Positions 46,778 through 58,588 of a stretch of 64,000 nt of DNA are shown here, one piece after another. A program made the translations under genes and the position numbers. The stretch is from Thuidium tamariscinum (taxonomy: Eukaryota > Streptophyta > Bryopsida > Hypnales > Thuidiaceae), in assembly GCA_947034885.2 (NCBI GenBank), contig OX344749.2, positions 28,845,501-28,909,500 on the forward strand, given 5' to 3'. Position 1 is the first letter of the stretch; each line of letters starts with the position of its first letter. The notes beneath the pieces were generated by a model. The model was not told where the DNA came from. It ran no database searches and was given only the letters and a program-made list of their open reading frames with translations.

Positions 46778-48064
46778 TGCTCCTCTTCTGCAACAAGAAC
46801 TCCCTGCCAATTCCCCCAAACTTGACAAACCTAACAACCCGAATCAAGCTCCAAAATTCGAAACCCAAACTCAGTTTACGAGAATCTCTCGTGCAGAAGC
46901 GTGCATTACTGACAGGTTCCTGATGATCGCGGAAGGTGCGATGTCGCACGATTCAAGTGCGAGGAATGCTGACAAGTAGATTCGATGGGAGCTCATGAGC
47001 TGCCACTCAACCGGCAAAGGGCGCATTAAGCTTTGGTGACGGAGCCACGGAGGGCTTGGAACAGTTGGAAGCCAGGGAATGTTGGATGAATGAGAAAACT
47101 GTTTATAAATACTAGGTCTCCAATCATAAGTTGGAATCTCCTGGTTATCGGTAGACGTGGGTCCACGTTCATTGAATTGGGTCTCGTTGAGGAGTTTCTG
47201 TGATTTGTTCTAGATTCTGAAATCGGGAGAAGAAGCAGTGTCGGAGTGGCTTGCCGGTACTCTTTTGAAGCTTTTCGTTCGAAATTTCCTTCTCTTTTGA
47301 CGTATGCTCAACACTGGAAGTGTCAGAGCTGGCCCTCAGGAATTTAGCAAGTTCAGAACTACGTTTCAGAATTTGACTGAGAGTTTTAGTGCCCTGACAC
47401 AATTTCTTAACATAACTTCGAAGAATGGAGAGGTCGAACACCCCCTACTAGGCGCCCAGTTTCGCATTTCGGACTTCTGCAAAATGGCAGTAAACACTTG
47501 TGTAAAAACATTCGAGGTTCTTCGAAGAGTGACATGAGGATGTGTTGGATCAGGTGTGTAATTCCGAACAGCAGAATCAAAGAGACTTGTGGGACACGGA
47601 ATTATATACTATGTGGTCAGCTCCATCCATTGTGGTTTACATGCGCTTCTTTCCTTCATGGCCAGCACAATTCCAGAAATTTATGGCAACGCATTGATAC
47701 CCTATGGCTTGCAAAAGTTGCAGAAAACAACCAATAAGAGCAGTACTGTGCCTGTAACTCAGATGCACAGCAATTTTCTTTTGGATGCACTGGTCCGTGC
47801 CGAAGTGTTGTAATTGATCGTATCATTCAAGGAATTGAGGCATGGTTCCAAGCAATGTGTTGAGCTAGACTCAACCCTCTCTAATTGTGCAATCTGTTAA
47901 GTGCACATTCCCAATATATCCCGTGAATCTGTCAATTTGTGTATCTGATTGGACAGCTCCCACATCTCAATTTGTAAGCTCCTGAAAAGAGCCCGGTTGT
48001 TCTCCTGAGGTAGAGCAATTAGAGAAGGGTGAGGCCCCAGAATGGCACCCAGTATTTGGCAAAT
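46778..48064. other. Upstream region of the lyase gene and 3' flank of the PPR gene
   Basis: Between two minus-strand genes. The part to about 47160 is likely promoter and 5'UTR of the lyase. Frames at 47169-47813 on both strands overlap each other and show no family motif. Confidence 0.4.
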
Positions 48065-49670
48065 TCAAGCCACCACTTCCCCGAGAGCAACTCTCAAATC
48101 CGAAGGCGGATCCCACCCTCGGGCCTGCAATTCTGAAAGAAAGAATTTCTGTCCCTGTTCATGGAACGGTCCCGCTACAAGGCCTTCCACAATAAGTCTG
48201 CACGCGCGGTCATCTAATACAATCCCGTCTTCTTCAATAGCCATCCAGACACTGTCAGCCAGTTCGAGCTCCCCAGCTCGCGCATAAGCAGCGAACATGT
48301 TCGCATAAGCTTTGTCCGACATGGGCAAGCCCTTTCGTTTCAATTCCTGAAAGCAAGTTTTGGCCTCCTCCACCAGTCCAGCTTTACCAAACCATCCAAT
48401 TAGGGAGGTCAGCGTACTTGGTCCAATTGCTTTTTCGAATTCCCCCAATAGCTCTGCAACTCTCTGCAACATGTTCGCACTGGCATACATAGAAATCAAG
48501 CTAGCCAGCGCTCTGTCATCAGGTTTAAGCCTTGCAGCTCTGAGGCTTTGAAAGATGAGCTCCGCATTGGAATAGTCTTTAGCATTGCTGTACGCTTCCA
48601 TTAGTGCTGTGAAAGCTTTCAAGTCCCCTCGAAAGCCCTTCAAGTGCATGCGGTCGAAGATTCTCTGAGCGTCACTGGCTCGTCCTAGCCTTCCATATGC
48701 AGTCAGTAGCGCAAGGTAGGCATTCAGACCTCCTGAGACCTCAGCTGACTCCATGCTGGTTAACACATCCTCTGCTTCCTTGACCAATCCTGCACTGCCG
48801 TAGGCAACGATCATTGTTTTGTAAAACACAGCGTCAAGCTCCAGACTTGTGAGGGAAAGCTCCTGCACCAGTTCGTGAACTCTTGAGAGCATTTTGGCGC
48901 GTCCATAAGCCGCTATCATCACGGTGTAGGTCCCCAAATCCGGAATTATACCACGTTCTTCCATGGCACGGAGCGTACGTTCCGCTCCTACGACGTTGCC
49001 ATCCTTGCCATATCTGTCAATCAATTTGGTGTAGTCTCGCAGACCCGCTTCGAACCAGCTCTGCTGAATTCCCCATTCGGAGATCTGCAGGGCGCAGCTC
49101 GATCACTTCAGAACGTACCCTAAAGTCCCTAAATAAGAAGAGTTCTTTCACACAAGCCCTAAAACCTAAAACTTTATACCTGATAAACGTGAATGATAAA
49201 ACCCTGAATCGATGCTGTACCTTGAAGTAGAGCAGTCGCTCCAAATTGTTGTCAAATTCCTTCAACACTTTAAGCCAATCCTTTCGCCTCGGCTGCATAC
49301 TAATCACCCACTTCTGCAACGCTGCATCGATTTCGTCCACCTGAAGCTTACTCGACGAGCGTAACGTTTTGATGATATGCATTGCTCTTCTCGTTACATT
49401 ACCCTCAACTAGCGGCTCTGCTTCCCATCGCCTGCTCTTGCTCGCATTCGCAATAACCAACTTTCTCATCCGTCTAAATGTTGATTCTCCAATAGGAAAA
49501 TCATCTTTAACGCTACACTGAGACCAGCGACACTCCCATCCACCATGTCTCCGCCATTCCCAATCATCAATTCCGCTCGTAATTCCGCTGTATCTACTTC
49601 TGCAAATATCTACATTGCGCAGCTTCGGATAAACCCCTGCGAATCCCCAGCTACAAACCCCAAGTCCCAT
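48065..49670 (-). CDS. P-class pentatricopeptide repeat protein, two exons
   Basis: PPR proteins bind organelle RNA sequence-specifically and act in its processing, stability or translation. Exons are 49221-49670 and 48065-49084, joined in phase 0 (LLYFK then ISEWG), giving 489 residues. The first 150 residues include a basic, acid-poor N-terminus compatible with an organelle transit peptide, then the conserved-looking ALQKWVISMQPRRKDWLKVL. From about residue 166, some eight or nine units of about 35 residues follow, for example DYTKLIDRYGKDGNVVGAE, TYTVMIAAYGRAKML, AYLALLTAYGRLGRASDA and AFTALMEAYSNAKDY. No E, DYW or SMR domain is seen. Target organelle and RNA are unknown. The upstream telo-box suggests a housekeeping expression pattern. 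Confidence 0.88.
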
Positions 49671-50029
49671 TTGACACAGAATACAAGTTCCAGGTGGTAC
49701 AGATTTCTGATTCTACTCCTTTGGATCCATGAATTTGACGCAATTCTGCAGTTCTTTAGGGAAGTTAATTGCAGAATTGGCTTCCCGAAGAGCATTTGAT
49801 ATTGGAACCCTATACCCTACCAAGAAACCCTAAATTCCAGGACACCAATCAGCCTGCAATTTCTCTAATAAAAAACTCGCTTAGCGTTGGAAACAATAGT
49901 CCCTGCAGCGCATACAAGTGATTTTTCTGCACACCAGGAGAGGCTCACTGATCCAAATTGTTACACAATCCGTGCCTAGACTACAGTTCTGCCGAAGACA
50001 AGCCAAACCTAAACCATAAACGATGCGAA
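49671..50029 (-). promoter_or_regulatory. PPR gene promoter / 5'UTR
   Basis: Region upstream of the PPR start, more balanced in base composition than the repeats beyond 50 kb, with a telo-box at 49825-49833. No TATA box is evident. Confidence 0.4.
49825..49833 (+). promoter_or_regulatory. Telo-box (AAACCCTAA)
   Basis: Exact AAACCCTAA about 155 bp before the PPR start codon, with a related ACCCTATACCCTA just before it. Telo-boxes are common near transcription starts of plant housekeeping and organelle-biogenesis genes. Confidence 0.5.
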
Positions 50030-50165
50030 GGCCACTTTCTGGTTGATGAACGAGAGAGAATCTCTCTGTAGGACAGAAATGCAACTATTCATCCTTGGGA
50101 TTAGGAGTGGAAAGGGAAGATCTTTTACAGTGTTTCGATTTTGAATAAGAACTTTTGGATTTATT
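50030..50165 (-). repeat. Truncated TTAACCC-family copy (inverted)
   Basis: Holds GAACGAGAGAGAATCTCTCT, TAGGACAGAAATGCAACTAT and GAGTGGAAAGGGAAGATCTT, the reverse complement of the core of the adjacent full element. It abuts that element head to head. Confidence 0.6.
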
Positions 50166-50393
50166 TTAACCCCTAAACGACGAGCCGGTGGCCGTGGAAT
50201 TGAGGAATTTTGATATCGTGGGAATCATTGGTTCAAAAAAATCTAAAAACACATGTTGGAAGTCAAAGCACTGTAGAAGATCTTCCTTTTCCACCCCTAA
50301 TTTCGAGGATGAGTGATTGCAATTCTGTCCTACATAGAAAGATTCCCTAAAGTTCATGACCAAAAAATGGCTTGGGCGTCATTTAAGGGTTAA
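50166..50393 (+). mobile_element. TTAACCC-family MITE, complete reference copy (228 bp)
   Basis: Starts TTAACCCCTAAACGACG and ends CGTCATTTAAGGGTTAA, complementary over 17 bp with few mismatches. The core carries GAAGATCTTCCTTTTCCACC and GAGGATGAGTGATTGCAATT. It is non-coding. Confidence 0.8.
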
Positions 50394-50646
50394 CCAATGA
50401 TTTTCACGGTATCAAAACTCATGATTTCTATACTCACTAGCTTGTTGTTTAAGGGTTAAGGTAGGATGTTCACAAAAACCCATTTAAGATCTAAAACTTA
50501 ATTTTTATAATGATGAAACTTCTTGAAATATTTTTCAATAAATTTTCCTTCAAAGACAAGAAGAATTGGCATTTAATTCAAGTGGTTTCATATCATGTGA
50601 ACCTTTGAGGAATGAGCTATGGATTTTTGAAGTCAAAATGGCATAA
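50394..50646 (+). repeat. TTAACCC-family terminal fragment and flank
   Basis: A terminal half (CACGGTATCAAAACTCATGA, then TTGTTTAAGGGTTAAGG) follows directly on the full element, giving a compound cluster. Confidence 0.45.
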
Positions 50647-50761
50647 GGCTCTAAAACCACCCACCTCCTCCTATGTACATTTTTTGTTCACTCTTGTAAA
50701 GATGAAAAAGCAACATGTAATAATAGTGTACATTTGATGAGGTAGGCAATTTCAGAGCCTC
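50647..50761 (-). mobile_element. GGCTC foldback MITE, copy 3
   Basis: Starts GGCTCTAAAACCACCCACCTC and ends GAGGTAGGCAATTTCAGAGCC. Length and layout match the 38141 copy, in reverse orientation judged by flanking shared sequence. Confidence 0.7.
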
Positions 50762-50774
50762 AATTAGTTTTGAG

Positions 50775-51175
50775 CTTCCTACTTTAATTCTTAAAGGACG
50801 AACTAGTGATTGTGAAAATCATTCATTTTCATAATGTGGGAATCATTGGTTTAAAAAATCTAAAAGCACTCATTGGAAGTTCAAGTACCATGTACTAAAT
50901 AGGGGTGTTATCCCTAAATGCCCAAGGCACCAAAATCTAGTGTTTGCAAAACTTTGAAGTAAGATAAAACTTAATCAAGTTGCTTTCTTTAATAGTTTAT
51001 ATTTTTGGAATGCATTGCAACGCAAATTTTTGCGCTAGAAACGTGGAACTGAACAAATTTCAGCCCATGCGTTTTGCAGATTTCTAACACAGTTTTCTTC
51101 TACTGTGACATTTTGTTCAATTTAGAGAAAATTCCTTGAAGCCAAAAAGGCCTTTGGCATTTAGGGGTTAAGGGG
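50775..51175 (+). repeat. Partial TTAACCC-family copy with a distant second end
   Basis: TTCTTAAAGGACGAACTAGTG and GGAATCATTGGTTTAAAAAA match the left half of the 50166 element. A lone right end (GGCATTTAGGGGTTAAG) appears near 51155-51172. The middle is replaced by unrelated sequence. Confidence 0.45.
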
Positions 51176-51399
51176 ACTAAAAAAATTGAAGGGACTTATT
51201 TTGGAAAATTGTAGATGTTTGATATATGATGTACAACCCCAGCTCACTTCAATAATCATTGATGTATAGCAATGGTAGATATTTATATAGTGTGAAACTT
51301 TAATTAAGAAGTATGGCTCCCTTTAAGCTTGATAAGACCAAGGCCATTTTTCTCTCCAAAAACACTCAAAACAATCATTTTTGCTCCATTCATCTAAGA

Positions 51400-52160
51400 A
51401 AGAAAACCTAGAATCAAATCTTAGGATCTTATATTTCTTTTATCTGCCATCACGTAGTAAAATTTTATAAAGTTTGACTTCATAAATTGGAAGATATTTG
51501 CATTTAAAGTTGGAAAAACAAGTTTTTCATTAACATTGCCATGCAATTTTTAAATGACTATGACCACTATTTGCCAGAAAAATTTGTATTGTAGACATTA
51601 ATTAAATTTAAAAAAAATTGTATTGAAGAATTGAATCAAGAGTATAGGAAAAAAATTCAAAATCCTTCTTTGATTTTCATTCTTTGAAAAATTATAAAGT
51701 AGAAATAAATCAAGATTGAAGGAAAAAATAAATCATTAATAACTCTAAGTTAGGATTCAAAGACAATAGTCTTAGCAATGAGATTGTTTTAATAGAAAAA
51801 CTTAACCTTGCCCAACAATTTTTTTTAAATCATAAAAAGTACAATTAGAAATGAATATTATAAGTTGATTTTCCAAGAAGATGCTCAAACTATCCAAAAA
51901 CATTATTTTTTGTAACCATCACACTAATCCAAATGGTTCAATTTAACTAATTATGGACTTATGTACAAATTATGGACATTCTTTGTAATTAAAAATGTAT
52001 TAGCTAACAATCAATACTTATCTATATTTTATTTTTAAAATTTAATTTGATTCAAAATGATGAGAGCTATCCATTTTTACTCAAAAGTTTGCATTTGGAC
52101 TACATTTAAATCATATTTTCATCATTCATATGTAGACATGATGTTAATTCTAGAATCAAG
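51400..52160 (-). repeat. Dispersed repeat, inverted partner of 17520-18290
   Basis: Shares the blocks listed for that copy, in reverse complement and reverse order. Divergence is high and no frame is open. Confidence 0.45.
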
Positions 52161-52529
52161 ATTGCCTTGAATTAGTTAAATTGGGCTTAAGCCTCAAATG
52201 TAGACAATAACAAGATCTTTAAAAGAAAAAATTAAAAAATTAATATGAAGTTTGTATGGTTTCTTTCTTTACCTAGTAATGTATAAATCATGTTTAAGCT
52301 TTTGCTATAGGATACCAATTGAAATAAAAATTATACTATCATATAGCTAATAAGTTTGTTTTTTAATCTTATAACAAAGTTTGACTATGTTTTTATAAAA
52401 ATTGATGTCAAGGAGCATACCTAAAATCCATTTTATCCCCTAATAAAACAAAGGTCCTTTAGAAGTGTAGTATAGAATTACTTAGGAAACAAAACCCAAG
52501 GAATTCCCTAGTGGTGGTTCTTTCGTTTA

Positions 52530-55075
52530 AGAAAAGTCAAATAGTCTATCATTTTGTATCTAAAGTCACTTTTATGTAGGATTATCACTTATTTATAGAA
52601 TTATAGATTAAAATTAAAAAGATTTAATTTTCTAAAGATATTCCATGTCTTAATCTATCTTAGTTTCTGTTCAGTTCCCATGGAACTAACCCTTGACTTA
52701 CTGTCCCAGTCTTAAACTAGATTTCTATGTCAAATAGTCTTAGCTCTTGTTCTATCAACTTAATCAAACCCACAATTTATATATGTATATTGGTGTGAAA
52801 ATACACCTTTATAACTTCTTAATTACTTCCTTAAATTGTATGTGTCTAATAGTCCAGTGACTAACTTTACTAGCCTAATTTCTTTAATTGCAAAATTCAA
52901 CTACTGTTTTCATCAATTTGGCCAATTCCACAACATTTGGTTAGTATTAATTCATTCACTGGATCAATGGTATGTTTGGTCAAATAGTCTTAGTAACTTA
53001 TCTTCAAAGTTTCAGTAACAAGTCCATTGGTCCAAAGCCCATAAGTTAGCTATTACATTTGCATAACCAAATCAATAGGTCAAATAGTCTTCTACTCTAT
53101 CACATTAACTGATTCCAACTACTTGAACTCAATACCACTTAGTCAATTTGTCCAGATATGCATACACATTAGTTTCCATCAACTTATACCAAATTCTACC
53201 AACTACTACAAAAGATTTTGCTCCTCAACTTCCCTGCACAATCAACTTGTCACACAAGGTTAATTTAATTTTGCCAATATCATTCCAAACACAGGGCAAC
53301 TTGTCTGTATTAAGATTGTATAATTGAACCATTTAATTCATTATTCTATTGATAGAAATTCGTTAGTTTTAGTTTAATAATTTTGATCATCTAATCATAG
53401 TCTAATTGACTGGTTCAATTCTACTACAACGACATCCAGAAAGATCACTTAGTCAATTTGACAATTTATTGCAACATACATATATATATATATGAAATTT
53501 CTTATAACCAGTTTAATTTCACATTAATAACTATTTAAATAATTCATATTCAGACAATTAGACTAAATCAATTTCCAAAGCAAACAACATTCCATATATG
53601 AGTATGAATATATCAAATGCAACTAGGCATCAACTGTAAAACTTTCAGTCAATTAGACACATTGTCAACAAGTTAACAGACTAATTGACTACACAGAACA
53701 AACAAGTTTAATATACTTGTAATTGAAATGAGTTTGTTTTACCCTAAAACATAGACAATTCGACTTTTAAATTGTTGATTCTGTCCTTCTTACTTCAATC
53801 AATATGACTATTAGACCTTAAGATAAAGAATGATATTGCTAATCACTGGCTAAGTAAATTGAATACAAAACTAAATTATATTAGTCACATAAATCTTTCA
53901 CAGACTATTGGACTTCGTTTAATAATTAACTGCTCGGGTTTCACACCCAAAGACTATTAGACTTATAATACCAATCATTGGTTATATAAGCATTAAATAT
54001 AAACTTTGTGCATTATCCAAATTACATCATAGAGATTACAACAAAATATATTCTTCAATAATAATGACAAATTTAGTTGTCACAACTTTGCCTATTTGAC
54101 TTCCCTTATTTATTTTTCTTATTAAGTAGCTTCATGCTCTAAGACTAATAGACTGAGGATATGCCATAAGGAAGTCACCAATCCTTGGTTATTCAACTTC
54201 TTTCTTCCAGACTATTAGACTTTGAATACAAATCACTCGTAATTCAATAATTAAATATAAATAATATCATTTTATAAAGAACATCACGATTCTTTGTTTT
54301 CTTAAGATTTTGTCAATTAGCCAAATTCATTTAACCATCAACCACACAGGTTATTGATCAGAGATACTTACAGGCAATTAGTCTTGGCGATTTGTCTTCA
54401 TACAGCTCGCTCCTCCGCTCCTGCTCCATAGCCTGAACTCAATTGGATAACTCCGGCACAGACTATTCAACTGCTATCAGCTACCCAACCAATCACTGGC
54501 TAATAGACTTCTTGAAGAACCCTACCACTCACTGGCTAAGCTCCATATAAACCTAACCTATATTGTCTATTCGACTTGTAACTCCAATCTATTACAAAGA
54601 CCAATTGTCCAAACTGCAATAGCTCAATAGCACTCACTGCCTAATTGACAAAGACTCCAACAAAAACAGAAACAAGAATTTGGAACAACACCAATCACTG
54701 GCTAATTGTCCAAACCCTCAAAACATGCCAATCCCTAGCAAAACAAAAAAAACATACACAAGAAAACAACCAATCACTGGCTCAAGAAATAATGTACAAA
54801 GTAAAATAGACGAATTGACCAAATTGCATTGAAGGACTGCACAAGTATAACGAAGGCGGCAATTACTGCAAACGCCGAGAGAGAGAGAAAAGACGAATAG
54901 ACCTTAAGTTCTTGGCCGATTAGACTAACCACAAGTCAATTAGTCTAACTACCCTAACTCCTTCTTAACCGATAGTCTATTTGTCTCTTTTACATTTATG
55001 TAATTATTACCCTGTAATTTCATTCCATATTCTCTTTTAAGTAACTCTAAGTGGTCTATTAGTCTTCTACCTTTA
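52530..55075. repeat. Array-like block of GACTATTAGACTT-type and CAATCACTGGCTAA motifs
   Basis: GTCAAATAGTCT recurs at 52536, 52729, 52979 and 53080. From about 53890 to 55060, semi-palindromic variants (GACTATTAGACTT, GACTAATAGACT, CTAATTGTCC, GTCAATTAGTCT, GTCTATTAGTC) recur every few tens of bases in both orientations. Mixed among them, CAATCACTGGCTAA or close forms appear near 53845, 54490, 54527, 54691 and 54771. Flanking DNA lacks these motifs. No credible frame spans the block. Confidence 0.6.
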
Positions 55076-55129
55076 AAAATTTCAAAAATATCAGAAAAAT
55101 GACATCCACAAGAAAGTAAGACCCCTATT

Positions 55130-55255
55130 TAATGTAGAAGATCTTCCCTTCTCATTTCAAATTTTGAGGATGACTAGTTGCACTTCTATCTTACAGAAAA
55201 AACATGTTTGTCATCCATCAAAGGTAAAACATCCACCTTGACATTTATGGGTTGA
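55130..55255 (+). repeat. TTAACCC-family fragment
   Basis: TAGAAGATCTTCCCTTCTCA, GAGGATGACTAGTTGCACTT and CTTGACATTTATGGGTT match the right half of the family. Confidence 0.55.
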
Positions 55256-55261
55256 TTTTGA

Positions 55262-55532
55262 AAGGACTAGCATGCTAAATTTAGCAACATAACAATTTTG
55301 GATAGGTTTGTGTGACTAAAGATTTTCATGTTTTAGGCCCAAATTTTAATAAAAAGCGTAGAGAAGAAATATCTTTCATATACATGAGAATTCAAAACAT
55401 TTGAAAATATGAGTCAAAAGTTGCAGTCTAATATCTTACTATTTGTTGTAAATGGACAATTTAAGCAAATTCAAGAAAATAATTTTTTTAGAGTCAAAAA
55501 TTTGAAATTGATTTTCTAGATTCATATATATA

Positions 55533-55574
<42 letters not shown>

Positions 55575-56205
55575 CATATATATAATCATTACATTTTGAT
55601 CAATGAATTAAAATTTATGAGGAGTTTTAGTTTGTCAACAGTTGTAGAGTCTCTACTTTAAAATAAACTTTGAAGTTCTTTATTTTACTCAATTTTTAAG
55701 ATTTTTTGAAAATAAATAAATTTATAGGATGTAGATTGTTTATTACAATATTGCAACTATTGGGATTTTCATATTTCAATTCTATAAATAAAATATTAAT
55801 AAATTAGTATTTTGCATCATTCTCTATTTTCTTCTAATTACAAACTTTATCCTATATGTTCTACAATTTCAAATGATTTAAAAAATTTCAAGCATGTAGC
55901 CAATTCACCTTCAAAGACAAGTCAATAAAACCACCACCATTGTAAACATTTTTTCATACTAATTTGAGGTTGTACAATATACCTACTCAGTTTTTGCAGG
56001 GTCAAAAACTAGATTTGTGTAAATTTGAAAGCTCATATTTCACAATTTATACAACAGAAATTTTCAAAATGTGTTCAAAATGTTTTCAATTCAACATACT
56101 ACAAGACTCTACAGTTGTATGTATCCAAAAGTGTTTTTTTTTCCAAATTTTGTTCTTATATTAAAATGACAATTTTCAAGTGTTTTTGGTGAAAACATAG
56201 TCAAA
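55262..56205 (+). repeat. Dispersed 0.9-kb repeat, copy 2, with a (TA)n expansion
   Basis: Partner of 15360-16265. A (TA)n run at 55536-55572 replaces the short TATATATA of copy 1, showing microsatellite growth within the element. Confidence 0.7.
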
Positions 56206-56291
56206 GAATCCAAAGAATTAAATCAACTCACATGCTCATATGTTGACTCAAGGTCCTCTTTACATTTTTTTTGGATTTTCATAGTTCAGTT

Positions 56292-56430
56292 ATGTAGTGA
56301 CATGTGCAAGACAAAGATGCTTATTTATATTATTTTAGGTGATTTTTCACAATTTCATCTATGTAGTGACATGTGCAAGACAAAGATGCTTATTTATACT
56401 ATTTTAGATGATTTCTCACAATTTCATCTA
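56292..56430 (+). repeat. Tandem duplication, 69-bp unit, two copies
   Basis: ATGTAGTGACATGTGCAAGA begins at 56292 and again at 56361. The units differ at only a few positions, so the duplication is recent. Confidence 0.85.
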
Positions 56431-57237
56431 TTTGGATTTTTTGGTGTTACAATTTTGAACCTTGGCTCAAATACAAATGGTGAAAGGCTTTCCAAAAAAT
56501 ACTCAAAAGTCATCTTATTATTCCAAGGACCAAAACCTAAATAATAATGTTTTTTGAGATAAATCACCTAAAAATTACATTATGGACTATATTGTATTTA
56601 TTAAAATGATGATACTTGAACCTTCTGTACCTTGTCAATTTTTCTGTCTTTTGATTTGCAAAGCAACTTGCACCTTGGAATGCAGGCAAATAAGGAAAAA
56701 AATACTAGTAGAATCATATATATATATATATGAATGAGTTCGTTTGGTTCCAAAATTATTTGAAATAAGTAACTTCTCATGCAAACATTGAAAAATTCAC
56801 TTTTAAAAAAAAAGTAAGTGGTTATTATTTAACCCATCTTTTTTAGCGTTAAGTAGTCAATGCCCAAATGAGGTTAAATTGTCACAAGAATTTACCAAAA
56901 AAATTTGTTACTTTTTGCATTCAAATTGAAAAAACCTTGAGAAATCTCTCAAGGATTTTGATTTGTCTTTGAAAGGGTAGTATTTGGAGATATTAAATAG
57001 TATAGTAGAATGTAAACGTGCCACAAAAGTATTCAATATATAGTCTTAGCATATTTTATAGACCAAGGTGGTTCAGATGAAGGCAAATGAATGTTTTGAA
57101 GGCAAATGTTGGTTAGTTCATCATTAGTTGGTGGAATTAGGGAAAAACTTGGTTGCAAACTGAAAACATTAGAATAAATTTGGTGAAAAAATCTACAAAA
57201 CTTTCATGTGCTAGTAGGACTTTTCTATTTTGATTTA
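56431..57237. other. AT-rich intergenic, nothing recognised
   Basis: No gene-like frame. A short (TA)n lies near 56717-56733. Confidence 0.35.
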
Positions 57238-57471
57238 TTGATCCTTGAATGACAAACTTGTGGCCATAGAAATCAAGCATTTTGATACCATATGACATCA
57301 TCTACTTTGAATAAGCCAAATATAGATATTGGAAGTCCAAACACTATCGAAGATATCCCCTTTCCACCCTTGATACGTACCGAGGATGAATAGTTGCACT
57401 TCTATCCTACACGGGAAGATTCTTTGTCATTCATTGGACACAAAATGTTCACCCTAACGTTTAAAGGTTAA
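57238..57471 (+). mobile_element. TTAACCC-family MITE, near-complete copy
   Basis: Left end TTGATCCTTGAATGAC, right end CTAACGTTTAAAGGTTAA, 234 bp. The core (CCCCTTTCCACCCTTGATAC, then GAGGATGAATAGTTGCACTT) agrees with the copy at 43276-43509. Confidence 0.7.
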
Positions 57472-58358
57472 AGATAGTAGCCATGAAAATGAATGAAAAT
57501 AATTCAAAAATTTATATTTTCATGAAGCTATTTAATCCTTCTATCTTCAAGAAAAGTTTCAAAAGATTATGATATAAATTTAGATTGTAAGTACCTACCC
57601 AAAATCCCATTTGTTTGCCAAACAAACATTGATCCTTTAGGAACTAAAATAAAACCATCAAATGAATTTGCTAGACTGTGGATGAAAATAGAATCATGGC
57701 CCCATGATGTATACTAGTGTGATATTGTCTATTTAATATATAGTTGAATATTGAAATTTTGAGCACCACTCACCATTAATTAAGTTATATAACATTTTGT
57801 ATCACCACACGGGCACTTCATAAAAAATGAAAAAAGAAACCCTGGCCAAAACTTCTTGATCAACTGGTAAAGGAAGAGGTTCAATAATGGACCATCTAAA
57901 GCAAGAATGTTCTTTGTTAGGAAAAAGGTGGTGGCTGAGATTTTGTAAAAATATTCTAGGGAAGGAGAAATTGAGGAGGATTGAGTGCAAATTTCTAGCA
58001 TATTTTTTTGAGTCACACCGATTTTTCAAAGCTTAATCAAAGTTGCACTACCTTAGGTCGCTATTAGTGTTCCCAGACAGGAGCAATAATGAAAACCAAG
58101 AATGATGTAAAACAGTGCAAGTGAGGTCCACAATGCATCAAGAGCATGCCTTGCATGCTATGCATAGAGTCTTAAAAGTGTGTGCCCTATTTTATGTAAC
58201 GAACACCAAGCATGTACAACCAACTCATATGCGTCTATTACTTTGCGGAATTTAAAAAAGAGAAAAAATTGTACATTCCTACTTCTATTAAAGACCACTC
58301 ATTGCAATCACCAAATCCACATACAAAGAATTTATAAATTGCCCAGGATTGTGTGTTG
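57472..58358. other. AT-rich intergenic, nothing recognised
   Basis: Short overlapping minus-strand frames near 57780-58029 lack recognisable motifs. Confidence 0.35.
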
Positions 58359-58588
58359 TTAACCCTTGAACGCCGTTGTCGACAATTGGCGTCCTTTGTA
58401 TGACAAAGAATCTTTCCATGTAGGACATAGTTGCAACTTTTCATCCTCGGTAATAGGGTTGAAAAGGGAAGATCTTCTATAGCACTTGGACTTCCAATGA
58501 GTATTTTTGGCTTTTTCAAAGTAGATGATGTCACACGGTATCAAAACACATGATTTCCACGGCCACCAATCTTTCCTTCCAGGGTTAA
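58359..58588 (-). mobile_element. TTAACCC-family MITE, near-complete copy (inverted)
   Basis: Starts TTAACCCTTGAACGCCG and ends CCTTCCAGGGTTAA, 230 bp. It reads the family core in reverse: AAGAATCTTTCCATGTAGGA, AAAAGGGAAGATCTTC and TTGGACTTCCAATGAGTA. Confidence 0.75.

Noticed and set aside
46777..46837. Upstream in-frame ATG extending the lyase by 20 residues
   Set aside because: Homologues start near the downstream ATG; the extension is not convincing as a targeting signal, though it cannot be excluded.
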